DNA of 51,814 nucleotides from Lachnospiraceae bacterium UBA7199 (lineage in GTDB: Bacteria; Bacillota; Clostridia; Lachnospirales; Lachnospiraceae): contig DKUR01000077.1 in NCBI GenBank assembly GCA_002490775.1, forward strand, positions 1 through 51,814, written 5' to 3'. Numbering within the stretch: the first letter of the stretch is position 1; each line of letters opens with the position of its first letter. This document shows positions 44,007-51,814 of this stretch, one piece after another. The notes beneath the pieces are model-generated. The model saw only the letters and a program-made list of their open reading frames with translations. It was not told the origin of the DNA and ran no database searches. The position numbers were made by a program, and so were the translations under genes.

Positions 44007-45113
44007 ATGGACAGAGACAAAACAGAATTAGTTCAAATTGCAGAAAAATTTCAAATAGATGGGATGATAGAACAGATCAAACCTTATGGAAACGGCCACA
44101 TTAATGATACTTATCTATTAACCTGCCATTCCAATGCAAAACAAAAAAACTATATTTTGCAGCGAATGAATCATGAAGTTTTCAAAGATCCAAAAGGTCT
44201 TATGGAAAATATTATTGGCGTTACCACTTTCCTGCAGAAAAAAATCCGTGAAAATGGCGGCAATCCTGAAAGGGAATCCTTAACCGTAGTATGTACCCAG
44301 TCAAGAGAGTCCTATTGCAGACTGGATGATGGTACTTATTGGAGAATGTATTTGTTTATCGAAGATGCAACCAGCTATGATGCAGTAGAAAATCAAAAAG
44401 ATTTTTATGAAAGTGCTGTGGCATTTGGTCATTTTCAAAAGCTTTTGGAAGATTATCCTGCTGCTGATCTTCACGAAACGATACCAAATTTCCACAATAC
44501 AATAGACCGTCTTGCTAAATTTAAAGCTGCGGCTGCAAAAGATATCATGAATAGAGCAAAAGACGTGCAAAAGGAAATACAGTTTGTTCTGGACCGCTGT
44601 GATGACTGTCGTATCCTTTGCGATATGCTTTCATCAGGTGAACTTCCTTTACGTGTAACACACAATGACACAAAGCTTAATAATATCATGATAGACAATG
44701 CAACTGGAAAAGGAATCTGTGTCATTGACCTGGACACGGTTATGCCTGGCTCTGCATTATATGACTATGGTGATTCCATACGTTTTGGTGCAAATACCGG
44801 TGCTGAGGATGAAAAGGATCTATCAAAAATATCCTGTGATCTGGAACTTTTTTCCTTATTTACCAAAGGATTTATTGAAGGCTGTGAAGGTTCATTGACA
44901 GAAAAAGAAATTTTGATGCTTCCTATGGGTGCAAAACTGATGACTTTAGAATGCGGTATGCGCTTTTTAACCGATTATCTGGAAGGTGACTGCTATTTTA
45001 AGATTCACCGCCCGGAACATAATCTGGACCGCTGCCGGACTCAGTTTGCAATGGTTAAGGATATGGAAGATAAATGGACGCAAATGCAGGACATTGTTAA
45101 ACAATATCTATAA
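44007..45113 (+). CDS. NahK/LnpB-like N-acetylhexosamine kinase
   Basis: The 368-residue protein belongs to the aminoglycoside-phosphotransferase fold with HNDTKLNN at 219-226 and the metal-binding DLD at 241-243. Near the N-terminus GNGHINDTYL resembles the nucleotide loop of N-acetylhexosamine 1-kinases, which act after galacto-N-biose/lacto-N-biose phosphorolysis. A family match is likely; the exact sugar is inference from the neighbouring importer and nucleotidyltransferase. The phosphorylase is not in the window. Stop codon touches two tandem REP-like repeats and a terminator. Confidence 0.78.
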   Translation: MDRDKTELVQIAEKFQIDGMIEQIKPYGNGHINDTYLLTCHSNAKQKNYILQRMNHEVFKDPKGLMENIIGVTTFLQKKIRENGGNPERESLTVVCTQSRESYCRLDDGTYWRMYLFIEDATSYDAVENQKDFYESAVAFGHFQKLLEDYPAADLHETIPNFHNTIDRLAKFKAAAAKDIMNRAKDVQKEIQFVLDRCDDCRILCDMLSSGELPLRVTHNDTKLNNIMIDNATGKGICVIDLDTVMPGSALYDYGDSIRFGANTGAEDEKDLSKISCDLELFSLFTKGFIEGCEGSLTEKEILMLPMGAKLMTLECGMRFLTDYLEGDCYFKIHRPEHNLDRCRTQFAMVKDMEDKWTQMQDIVKQYL

Positions 45114-45191
45114 ACAACGGATGACAGGCTTCGCCAGCCATCTTTATGTTAAACAACGGATGACAGGCTTCGCCAGCCATCCTTATGTTAA
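45113..45191 (+). repeat. Two tandem REP-like repeats
   Basis: Two 39-base units in direct order (45113-45153 and 45152-45191) share the sequence AACAACGGATGACAGGCTTC, then GCCAGCCATC. They differ at a single base and match the unit at 137-177. Each can fold as an imperfect hairpin. They lie just after the kinase stop codon. Confidence 0.85.
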
Positions 45192-45240
45192 AAAAACGCC
45201 CCAGAGACCAGATTAAAATCTGTCTTCGAGGCGTTTTTTT
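45191..45240 (+). terminator. Terminator of the sugar importer operon
   Basis: AAAAAACGCC pairs with GGCGTTTTTT, with an inner CAGATT/AATCTG stem, and seven T follow. It ends the operon after the repeats. Confidence 0.88.
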
Positions 45241-45403
45241 CATGAAATTACATCAGTCTGTTACTTTTTAAAATTTTACATATACTTTACATAAAACTCT
45301 CATTACTTTTACAGGCAGGTAATATGCTTATTTTAAAATGATGATATAAAAGGTTATGTAATTCTTTGATGTTTCAGAATGTTGGAAAGGCATGGGGATA
45401 ACT

Positions 45404-47068
45404 ATGGATTTATTAAGCATACTCACATTGGTAGGCGGGCTGGCGCTTTTTCTTTATGGAATGCATGTTTTAGGGGAAGGTCTTTCAAAGCTTTCCGGTG
45501 GCAGAATGGAAACTGTTTTATCCAAAATGACTGATAATCCTTTAAAAGGTGTTTTGCTCGGAACAGGTATCACCGCCATCATACAATCTTCGTCAGCAAC
45601 CACTGTGATGGTGGTCGGCCTTGTCAATTCCGGAATCATGCAGTTAGAACAAACTGTAGGTATTATCATGGGGGCCAATATTGGGACAACTGTCACTTCC
45701 TGGATCTTAAGTCTTTCCGGGATTCAGGGCAGCAATCTTTTTCTCACACTTCTTAAGCCAAAAGCCTTTTCCCCTATTCTGGCAATGGTAGGGATTGTTT
45801 TTTTAATGTTCTGTAAATCTACACGAAAAAAAGATATAGGAAACATCTTTTTGGGATTTGCTGTTTTAATGTTTGGTATGGATACTATGAGTTCTGCTGT
45901 GGAACCTTTAAAAGATATTCCCGAATTTACCAATTTGTTTCTCGCCTTTTCCAACCCCATTTTGGGAATGTTGGCAGGAACATTGCTTACTGCTGCTTTG
46001 CAAAGTTCCTCCGCATCCATTGGAATCCTACAAGCCCTTTGTGCCTCTGGAAGCATTCCTTATTCCGCAGTCTTCCCACTTATTTTAGGACAAAATATTG
46101 GAACCTGCATCACAGCTCTTTTATCTTCTATCGGTGCAAATGTGAATGCCCGGCGTGCAGCATTTATTCATTTATACTTTAATCTGATTGGTACCGCAAT
46201 ATTTATATCTGGATTTTATTTGATAAATTATTTTTATCCTTTTTCCTTCCTAACGCAGATTGTAACTCCGGCAGGAATTGCCATAATCCATTCCTGCTTT
46301 AATCTTTTTGCAACTATCATTCTGCTTCCCTTTTCCAATAAACTGGTTAATCTGGCATGTATTTCTGTTTCAGAAAAAAGCACTTCCGATTTACAGGAAC
46401 TACCTGCCAGTCTTTCCGCTCTTTCTAATATGGATAAGCGTTTTCTTGACAATCCTTCTTTCGCTCTTGCCCAATGCAGAAAGACCATCAGTGTTATGCT
46501 GGAACTGGCAAAAGAAGCATCCAATGAGGCACTTGCACTTATTTTTGATTACAGCGGACAAAATGCGGCACATGTAGAAAATTTAGAAGATTATGTAGAT
46601 AAATATGAGAATGAAATTAATGATTACATGTTTAAAATCAGCTTGTCCGCCTTATCAGAAACAGACTTAAAAGAACTTTCCGTTATGCAGCACAGCGTGG
46701 GACACATTGAACGTATCACCGATTATGCGCTGGGAATCGCAATCAGCGTCCGAAAAATAGAAAAAAAGGAACTAGCTTTCTCAAAAGAAGCCAAAAAAGA
46801 ACTGGAGCAGTTTTGCAGCATTGTCCGTTCCCTTCTGGATGATACATCAAATTACTGGGAAACTCCCGATCCGCTTATTGCAAATGATGCATGGCAATTA
46901 GAAAACGAATTAAACCGAATGGAAAAAAAGATTATGAAAAACCACAAAAACCGGGTAAAAAGAGGGAAATGCGGTGTAGATATGGGATTTATTCTTTCAG
47001 ACATTCTTTCCGGACTTAAAAAGGTGTCGGAACACAGCCTGCAAATTATAGATGCCATGCAGCCATAA
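45404..47068 (+). CDS. Na/Pi cotransporter family protein with PhoU-like domain
   Basis: The roughly 554-residue protein has eight or so hydrophobic segments in its first 330 residues with two repeated motifs IIQSSSATTVM and ALQSSSASIG, typical of sodium-phosphate cotransporters. The C-terminal 220 residues form a PhoU-like helical domain (KMEKKI, SGLKKVSEHS region). It imports phosphate with sodium. The ATG at 45404 has GGGG before it; an ATG at 45392 is an alternative. It faces a PhoB/PhoR-like pair across 46 bases, consistent with a phosphate link, though that link is inference. Confidence 0.88.
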   Translation: MDLLSILTLVGGLALFLYGMHVLGEGLSKLSGGRMETVLSKMTDNPLKGVLLGTGITAIIQSSSATTVMVVGLVNSGIMQLEQTVGIIMGANIGTTVTSWILSLSGIQGSNLFLTLLKPKAFSPILAMVGIVFLMFCKSTRKKDIGNIFLGFAVLMFGMDTMSSAVEPLKDIPEFTNLFLAFSNPILGMLAGTLLTAALQSSSASIGILQALCASGSIPYSAVFPLILGQNIGTCITALLSSIGANVNARRAAFIHLYFNLIGTAIFISGFYLINYFYPFSFLTQIVTPAGIAIIHSCFNLFATIILLPFSNKLVNLACISVSEKSTSDLQELPASLSALSNMDKRFLDNPSFALAQCRKTISVMLELAKEASNEALALIFDYSGQNAAHVENLEDYVDKYENEINDYMFKISLSALSETDLKELSVMQHSVGHIERITDYALGIAISVRKIEKKELAFSKEAKKELEQFCSIVRSLLDDTSNYWETPDPLIANDAWQLENELNRMEKKIMKNHKNRVKRGKCGVDMGFILSDILSGLKKVSEHSLQIIDAMQP

Positions 47069-47114
47069 CATTGGGGTTCTCAGGACTGGATTTGAAAACT
47101 TTATGAATGTCTGG

Positions 47115-48437
47115 TCAGACAGGGGGAAGAAGCTCCAAAAATTTTACACAAATTGTAGTGCCCAGCCCTTCATCACTATCTAAGGAAATATCAGCATTAT
47201 GAACCTGTGCTATATGCTTTACAATAGCCAGTCCAAGGCCGGTTCCTCCGGTCTTTTTTGACCGGCTTTTATCTACCCGGAAAAATCGTTCAAACACCTG
47301 CTTTTGACACTTCTTAGGAATCCCTATTCCATCATCCTGAATAATCAACTGATCCGTAACTGTCACCCATACATGGCCGCCTTTTTTATTATAGCGGATT
47401 GCGTTGTCACACAAATTATAAATCAGTTCTTCTAAAAGTCTCTTATCTCCACAAACAAAAAGAGGGGTTCCTTTCAGGGAAACCGAAACACTATATTTAT
47501 CTGCCATTGGTTTTATCATTTTTACACAATCGCCAGCAAGGGCAAAAAGATCTACCTGTTCAAGCGAAAGTCTGCTTTCATCAGAATCCTCTAATTCCGA
47601 TAGCTGCAAAATATCATTAATCATCGCAAGCAGTCTTTGGGCATTTTCATGTATTTCCCGTGCAAAATGACGCCCTTCTTTCTTAGATGCCATACCATTG
47701 GCAATTAGTTCTGCATAGCCCGATATAGAGGTTAATGGTGTCTTTAACTCGTGACTCACATTTGCAGCAAACTCCTGTCTGACCTTTGCATTTTTTAATA
47801 CTTCCTCATGCTGGGAACGTATTTTTTCGACAAATGGCGTAAGTTCCTTATATACTGTCACATTTTCCAGATGTTCCATATCTTCAGCCATCTGCTCAAT
47901 AGGCTTTATAAATGCTTTCGTCAGACGCCGGGCAATAAAAATAGAAATAAGAAAGGAGCAAAAAGCAGTTGCCAGTGTGACTGGCAGCATATTTTCATAA
48001 ACATTCCAAATACTTCCTGCTTCCTTTGCAATGCGGATCAGTGTTCCGTCTTTTGTTTTTTTTGCATAAAAGAATATGCTGCGCCCCATAGTCTGTGACC
48101 TTCGGACGCTGGTGCCTTCTCCGTCCTGCATTGCTTTTCTAATTTCTGGTCTGTCCTTATGATTTTCCAATATCTCCTCTTTTGTATAGCTGTCATATAA
48201 TACAACGCCGTCCGCCGCAATCCAGGTAATCCGCAATTCATTTTCCGGCTGGGCAGCCTCTTCTCTTTTCATCTGCTCCATTGTATCCAGCTCCTCTATC
48301 AGTCCGGCAAAGGAAGCCAGATCGGCAAATACTTCTTTTTGAAACAGCTTGTAGGATACAACAGTAGAAAAAGAAACTGACAGCAAAACAGCCACAGCAA
48401 TAACAAAGATAAAATACAGATTAATTTTTTTCGTCAT
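47115..48437 (-). CDS. PhoR-like sensor histidine kinase
   Basis: The 440-residue protein has a membrane helix at about 6-28, an extracytoplasmic sensor of about 110 residues, a second helix at about 150-169, then the H-box NVSHELKTPLTS with His229, N-box NLCDNAIRYNKKG, and G-boxes DDGIGIP and GGTGLGLAIVKH. It pairs with the regulator encoded directly upstream. An ATG at 48437 behind GGAG is preferred to an earlier start overlapping the regulator. It probably controls the convergent phosphate transporter or the resistance genes of its own operon. Confidence 0.9.
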   Translation of the reverse strand: MTKKINLYFIFVIAVAVLLSVSFSTVVSYKLFQKEVFADLASFAGLIEELDTMEQMKREEAAQPENELRITWIAADGVVLYDSYTKEEILENHKDRPEIRKAMQDGEGTSVRRSQTMGRSIFFYAKKTKDGTLIRIAKEAGSIWNVYENMLPVTLATAFCSFLISIFIARRLTKAFIKPIEQMAEDMEHLENVTVYKELTPFVEKIRSQHEEVLKNAKVRQEFAANVSHELKTPLTSISGYAELIANGMASKKEGRHFAREIHENAQRLLAMINDILQLSELEDSDESRLSLEQVDLFALAGDCVKMIKPMADKYSVSVSLKGTPLFVCGDKRLLEELIYNLCDNAIRYNKKGGHVWVTVTDQLIIQDDGIGIPKKCQKQVFERFFRVDKSRSKKTGGTGLGLAIVKHIAQVHNADISLDSDEGLGTTICVKFLELLPPV

Positions 48438-48489
48438 GTGAATCTCCGCTTCTGCAACGCTTTTTCCCCTTACATTCGAAAGACAATTC

Positions 48490-49161
48490 CTACTCGGCCA
48501 GGTAGCCCACATTTCTTACTGTTTTAATATGTTCTCCCGCATTTCCAAGTTTTTTTCTAAGCGTCCTGATGTGCATATCCAAAGTTCTTGACTCCCCTAA
48601 ATAGTCAATCCCCCATATTTTTTCCATGAGTACATCCCTTGTCAGGACAAGTCCTTTGTTTTGTATCAAAAGAACCAGCAGTTCAAATTCCTTATAGGTC
48701 AGTTCAATCACTGTGCCTGAAACTTTTAAGGAACGGTTTGCCATATGTAAAGCAATTTCTCCCAATTCTAAAACCTCTTCCTGTTTGGCCGGCTGGGTTC
48801 TCCTAAGGAGTGCCTTAACCCGGGAGATCAGCTCCATAACCCCAAAAGGCTTTGTAATATAATCGTCCGCCCCAGAATCCAGCCCCTTTACCTTGTCTAT
48901 TTCTGCTGTTTTTGCTGTTACCATAATAACTGGAACTTCCTCGGTATCAGCTTGGGAACGCAGCTTTTTCAGGACTGAGATACCATCCTCATCTGGAAGC
49001 ATTACATCCAGCAAAATCAAAGATGGCTTTCTTTTACGTAATTCCATAAAAAAATCAGCCGCACACTCAAATGCTTTTGTCTCGTATCCGCTGTTTTTCA
49101 GGGCAAACTCTTCAATTTCACGAATATTAGCATCATCTTCAACAATAAATATAGATTTCAT
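48490..49161 (-). CDS. PhoB-like response regulator
   Basis: The 223-residue protein has a receiver with Asp52 in LLDVMLPDEDG, the KPFGVME lysine near 107, and a winged-helix domain with DYLGESRTLDMHIRTLRKKL. It forms a pair with the following histidine kinase. Its start overlaps the end of the Nudix gene by four bases, so it belongs to one operon with the upstream ANT(6)-like and Nudix genes. That operon arrangement is unusual for a phosphate system. Confidence 0.92.
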   Translation of the reverse strand: MKSIFIVEDDANIREIEEFALKNSGYETKAFECAADFFMELRKRKPSLILLDVMLPDEDGISVLKKLRSQADTEEVPVIMVTAKTAEIDKVKGLDSGADDYITKPFGVMELISRVKALLRRTQPAKQEEVLELGEIALHMANRSLKVSGTVIELTYKEFELLVLLIQNKGLVLTRDVLMEKIWGIDYLGESRTLDMHIRTLRKKLGNAGEHIKTVRNVGYLAE

Positions 49162-49607
49162 ATATTCCCTCTATCGTCAAACGTTGACCGCCTTATATAC
49201 TCTTGCATCAGCAGCGGTTGAATCTGTGGATAAGTCTGCTCCACAGGCGGTTCATCAAAAAAACAAACTTTTTCTATTTCACTATGCAGTTCCTTCTCAA
49301 ACTGCTTTATTTCTGCATAGTACAATGCTCCAAAGGATTCCCCGCCTGTCTCATTTTCTCTGTTTTTTCCTGCAACGGAATAAATACAGACCGGTTTTAT
49401 TTCAAAATCCACTGCACCAGTCTCCTCATATAACTCCCTTTTTGCAGTTTCCAATATGCTTTCATTTTCTTCCCTGTGACCGCCTGGCACTTCATATGTA
49501 TTTCTCTCTTTATGCTTGCAGAATACCCATTTCCCCTGATATTTTGAGAGAATAACCGCAAATTTTAAAAGACGGTCATCAACAGATTCATAAAAAGTTA
49601 CTTTCAT
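49158..49607 (-). CDS. Nudix hydrolase
   Basis: The 149-residue protein has an intact Nudix box GGHREENESILETAKRELYE then ETG at 42-64, matching GX5EX7REUXEEXGU. It cleaves a nucleoside diphosphate linked to another group; the substrate (oxidised nucleotide, dinucleotide or nucleotide sugar) is not predictable. It overlaps the genes on both sides by four bases, so it is coupled in an operon with the adenylyltransferase and the two-component pair. It might clear damaged nucleotides or a signalling nucleotide. Confidence 0.88.
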   Translation of the reverse strand: MKVTFYESVDDRLLKFAVILSKYQGKWVFCKHKERNTYEVPGGHREENESILETAKRELYEETGAVDFEIKPVCIYSVAGKNRENETGGESFGALYYAEIKQFEKELHSEIEKVCFFDEPPVEQTYPQIQPLLMQEYIRRSTFDDRGNI

Positions 49608-50491
49608 AGTATTTCCTCCGCATCCTTTGGCAGCATCCTTACCGTTTTCAGAAAATCCCCCGCTGCCTTTTCTTCCTGGATATTATAAGAATATCCCAGC
49701 TTTTCAGCCACATACCCGGCTGTAGAAGAAAACTGCCTGCACATGAGAAAAACTGCTTCCCAGGCCTCTTCTATATTCCCGCCAAAATAGGTACTTAAAT
49801 AATTTTGATATTCTTCCTCTTCAAGCCATTTATACAAATACTTGGCAGACTTTCCAACACTGACACGAAATCCGGTCTTTATACCGACTTTCCAGGATAG
49901 CATTTTCTCAAGCTGCTTACGGACAACAAAATTTGCCATATCCTGCACGTAAGGCATTTCTTTCCTCCACAGCCCCTTTGCAAGATTATTACTGCACCAC
50001 CAAAATTCATTGGCACAGGCCAAAAACTGTGCCCTTGAAGGCTTTTGGATATGATAGTCTTCATCTGTAGCTTCCGGTATTGGAGGCAGGATTTTTTCTT
50101 TATCCAGCAAGATCCTGCAAAGCTTGTCATCACAAATATGCTCCCTGGCATGGCTAACCGACTCTACATGAAGATCGACTCTGTTCCCATCATCAAACTG
50201 CATCAACCACCCATAAAAATTCTCTTCATCATTTGGAAAATCGGGGTGCTCGTCTGGATACTGCATATAAAGAATATTTCCAAACTGGCTGATCCAGCTT
50301 CTTTCCGGTTCTCTGCTCTCCAAAATAAAGGGCTGCGTCTTTGTCACCACAAATATAATATCATAATCCTGAAAAATATCCCTTTCCACATTAGGATTAG
50401 TTCTTGAGCCATTCATGTACACAGCCAGAATTCTGTGATCTGCATTTGCAATATCCAAAAACAACTGCATCATTTCCGCTTCACTGCGCAT
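49604..50491 (-). CDS. ANT(6)-like aminoglycoside 6-adenylyltransferase
   Basis: The 295-residue protein resembles AadE/ANT(6)-I streptomycin adenylyltransferases: MRSEAEMM at the start, MNGSRTNPNV with the GS motif at 28-30, and the metal-binding DYD at 42-44, followed by later landmarks (DYHIQKPSRAQF, NEFWWCSNNLAKGLWRKEMP and SWKVGIKTGF, SVGK). It would transfer AMP to the 6-hydroxyl of streptomycin. Divergence from well-known AadE proteins is substantial by eye, so activity needs testing. It is first in an operon with Nudix and PhoB/PhoR-like genes and lies near an MGMT fragment. Confidence 0.82.
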   Translation of the reverse strand: MRSEAEMMQLFLDIANADHRILAVYMNGSRTNPNVERDIFQDYDIIFVVTKTQPFILESREPERSWISQFGNILYMQYPDEHPDFPNDEENFYGWLMQFDDGNRVDLHVESVSHAREHICDDKLCRILLDKEKILPPIPEATDEDYHIQKPSRAQFLACANEFWWCSNNLAKGLWRKEMPYVQDMANFVVRKQLEKMLSWKVGIKTGFRVSVGKSAKYLYKWLEEEEYQNYLSTYFGGNIEEAWEAVFLMCRQFSSTAGYVAEKLGYSYNIQEEKAAGDFLKTVRMLPKDAEEIL

Positions 50492-50565
50492 GTATCCTCT
50501 CCTTAGTTTTTATTTCCTGCAATGACTTTAAATTGATTCTTTTCCACTTAATCCTCCGCCTGTAT

Positions 50566-50754
50566 TTAACAGTCCCACTGGCATTTTCGCATATTCACAT
50601 GTCCACTGTCCTTAAATTCCACATTTTCCTTTAACAACAATTCCTTCTGACTGTAAAAATGCGGTGCCAGCCTTCCCATATGATTCACCACCCGGTGACA
50701 CGGATAATCGCCATTTTGACGCACTCCATCATTTTGCAGGCTGAATAGTAACAA
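50566..50754 (-). pseudogene. C-terminal fragment of an MGMT/alkyltransferase-like protein
   Basis: The 62-residue frame includes the active-site motif PCHRVV and downstream RELLLKENVEF-like residues (QKELLLKENVEFKDSGHV), matching the C-terminal part of O6-alkylguanine DNA alkyltransferases. About 45 N-terminal residues, including the DNA-recognition helix, are missing, and the frame opens from a TTG after a stop. It is probably a truncated relic; an intact short version is possible but less likely. It is divergent from the YegP gene. Confidence 0.55.
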
Positions 50755-50861
50755 GCTATACCGCTTTTAGTGTAGCATTTTTCATCAAAACTTTCCAGAA
50801 GGAAATCTCTTTATTGCTTTGCCAATGTTGCAGCATTTTCAGCAATATTTGGGACGATTTA

Positions 50862-50890
50862 TTGACATGCCTTACTGTGACTGCTATAAT
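50862..50890 (+). promoter_or_regulatory. Consensus sigma-A promoter of the YegP gene
   Basis: TTGACA (50862-50867), a 17-base spacer and TATAAT (50885-50890) match the vegetative consensus exactly. The start codon of the YegP gene is about 40 bases downstream. Confidence 0.93.
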
Positions 50891-50931
50891 AAATCCAACA
50901 AAAAACGACGAAATAATAGGAGGTTTTTCAA

Positions 50932-51300
50932 ATGGGTAAATTCGTAATAAAAACTGTTAAGACCGGTATTAAATTTGACTTAAAAGCTGGTAATGGCGAA
51001 GTCATCGCCACTTCTGAGGTCTACACATCGGAAGGCGCATGTAAAAATGGCATAGAAAGTGTTCGGAAAAATGCCGTTGCAGCAAAATGCGAAGATCAAA
51101 CTGTAGAAAATTATGAGACTGTTACCAATCCCAAGTTTGAGATATACACCGACAAAGCTGGCGAATACCGTTTCCGCTTAAAGGCACGTAACGGAGAAAT
51201 TATTGCCACTTCTGAAGGGTATAAAGCAAAAGCATCCTGCTTAAATGGTATTGAAAGCGTTCGAAAAAATGCGCCCGACGCTAATGTTGTAGAGGAATAA
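50932..51300 (+). CDS. YegP-family (DUF1508) protein
   Basis: The 122-residue protein has two tandem DUF1508 repeats. The first runs KFDLKAGNGEVIATSE then GIESVRKNA; the second YRFRLKARNGEIIATSE then GIESVRKNAP. This family is small, soluble and of unknown function, with some links to stress. AGGAGG is upstream and a perfect consensus promoter precedes it, so strong constitutive expression is likely. A terminator lies 62 bases after the stop. Confidence 0.9.
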   Translation: MGKFVIKTVKTGIKFDLKAGNGEVIATSEVYTSEGACKNGIESVRKNAVAAKCEDQTVENYETVTNPKFEIYTDKAGEYRFRLKARNGEIIATSEGYKAKASCLNGIESVRKNAPDANVVEE

Positions 51301-51361
51301 AATATTCCTCTTATAAACGAATTAGAAACACTACGTTCCTATTCCTTCTTTATGGTAAAAA

Positions 51362-51405
51362 TGGAGCATATAGATTTTTCAATGTCTATATGCTCCACAC
51401 TATTT
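51362..51405 (+). terminator. Terminator of the YegP gene
   Basis: TGGAGCATATAGA and TCTATATGCTCCA form a perfect 13-base stem around a 10-base loop, followed by CACTATTTTTATTT. Confidence 0.9.
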
Positions 51406-51424
51406 TTATTTATGTCAGACTCTA

Positions 51425-51796
51425 TTTAGAAAGGATATTGATACCGTTATTATGGGGTGGAAAACGTATCACCAAGTGGTCACAGAGCTTTCTCCTTCTG
51501 AATGGATTTACAGTGATCTAACCAGCTACGTTATTACACATAGAAAGCAAAACTCAACCAATTGCATTCAATTCGTTCAGGAAACTCCGGCTGCTCTGGT
51601 AAAACAATTAAAAGGGCAAGCCGGAAAAGATATCTGGATATGTGGAGGTGCAAATATTGTTCAACAGCTTATGAAAGAGGAGTTAATTGATCAATTCTAT
51701 ATCTCTATCATTCCTACCCTGTTAGGCTCTGGAATCCGCTTATTTGACACATTTGACACAGAGTTAAAATTAAAGTTGACACAATGCAGACTATAA
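51425..51796 (+). pseudogene. Broken dihydrofolate-reductase-like (RibD C-terminal domain) gene
   Basis: The frame has family residues (DIDTVIMGWKTYHQV, DIWICGGANIVQQLMKEELI, IPTLLGSGIRLF), typical of DHFR/RibD-C proteins. The N-terminal SLDGYIAD-type region is absent upstream, where no good start is found, so the gene is 5'-truncated. Near the window edge the frame stops early; in another frame the sequence would read on, and the inverted repeat copy begins at the same place, pointing to an insertion or a contig break. Confidence 0.7.
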
Positions 51797-51812
51797 TGTA
51801 CCCATAGATGTG
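51792..51812. repeat. Right copy of the 21-bp inverted repeat
   Basis: TATAATGTACCCATAGATGTG is the exact reverse complement of bases 1-21. It falls within the 3' end of the broken DHFR-type gene, suggesting the end of an inserted element. See the left copy. Confidence 0.8.
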
Positions 51813-51814
51813 GA

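Noticed and set aside
45113..45191. Possible start of a CRISPR array
   Set aside because: Only two 39-base units directly abut with no spacers and no cas genes; the unit also occurs singly elsewhere.

Overview
The window looks like chromosomal DNA of a gut-type Clostridium relative, most likely Lachnospiraceae. The reasons are moderate-to-low GC, strong AGGAGG ribosome binding sites, several OmpR-type two-component systems, many AraC regulators, CUT1-type sugar ABC importers, and a DegV protein. The assignment rests on gene content only. The two outermost ends carry a 21-bp inverted repeat (1-21 and 51792-51812), so the window probably stops at copies of a repeated element.

Layout. 204-4318 (- strand): an HD-domain protein, a 79-residue conserved protein, an AraC regulator, a soluble histidine kinase with its response regulator, and a shortened MreB-like protein. 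4319-9909: an AT-rich acquired segment. It holds an HTH protein, a nuclease-methylase fusion with a separate specificity subunit (composition like BcgI-type IIB systems), a small coupled ORF, and a decayed relaxase. 9954-17261: an alpha/beta hydrolase, a Fic protein, a three-gene ABC-2 exporter, a methyltransferase and an AraC-phosphotransferase fusion.

17332-29074 (- strand) is the most interesting part: a ribosomal peptide (RiPP) operon. In transcription order it reads HlyD-like secretion protein, C39-peptidase ABC transporter, second ABC transporter, Nif11-type precursor, methyltransferase-YcaO fusion, second YcaO. The precursor ends in a GG cleavage site followed by a 16-residue core of Ser, Ala, Asp, Gly, Lys and Ile with no Cys or Thr. 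No E1-like, TfuA or dehydrogenase partner is present. Hairpins flank the precursor gene and may set its expression relative to the enzymes.

29301-38297 holds a methyltransferase, DegV, a CofE-like ligase, an ECF sigma factor with a membrane partner, and a two-component/ABC-2 operon. 38517-45113 is a sugar-use region: a nucleotidyltransferase, an AraC regulator, a CUT1 importer and a NahK-like kinase, suggesting salvage of amino-sugar disaccharides. 45404-51300 has a Na/Pi cotransporter facing a four-gene operon (ANT(6)-like adenylyltransferase, Nudix, PhoB-like regulator, PhoR-like kinase), then an MGMT fragment, a YegP protein behind a consensus promoter, and a broken DHFR-type gene at the edge.

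Coordinates follow the start codon best supported by a ribosome binding site, which is often downstream of the longest open frame. Functions are from motif recognition by eye; no searches were run.
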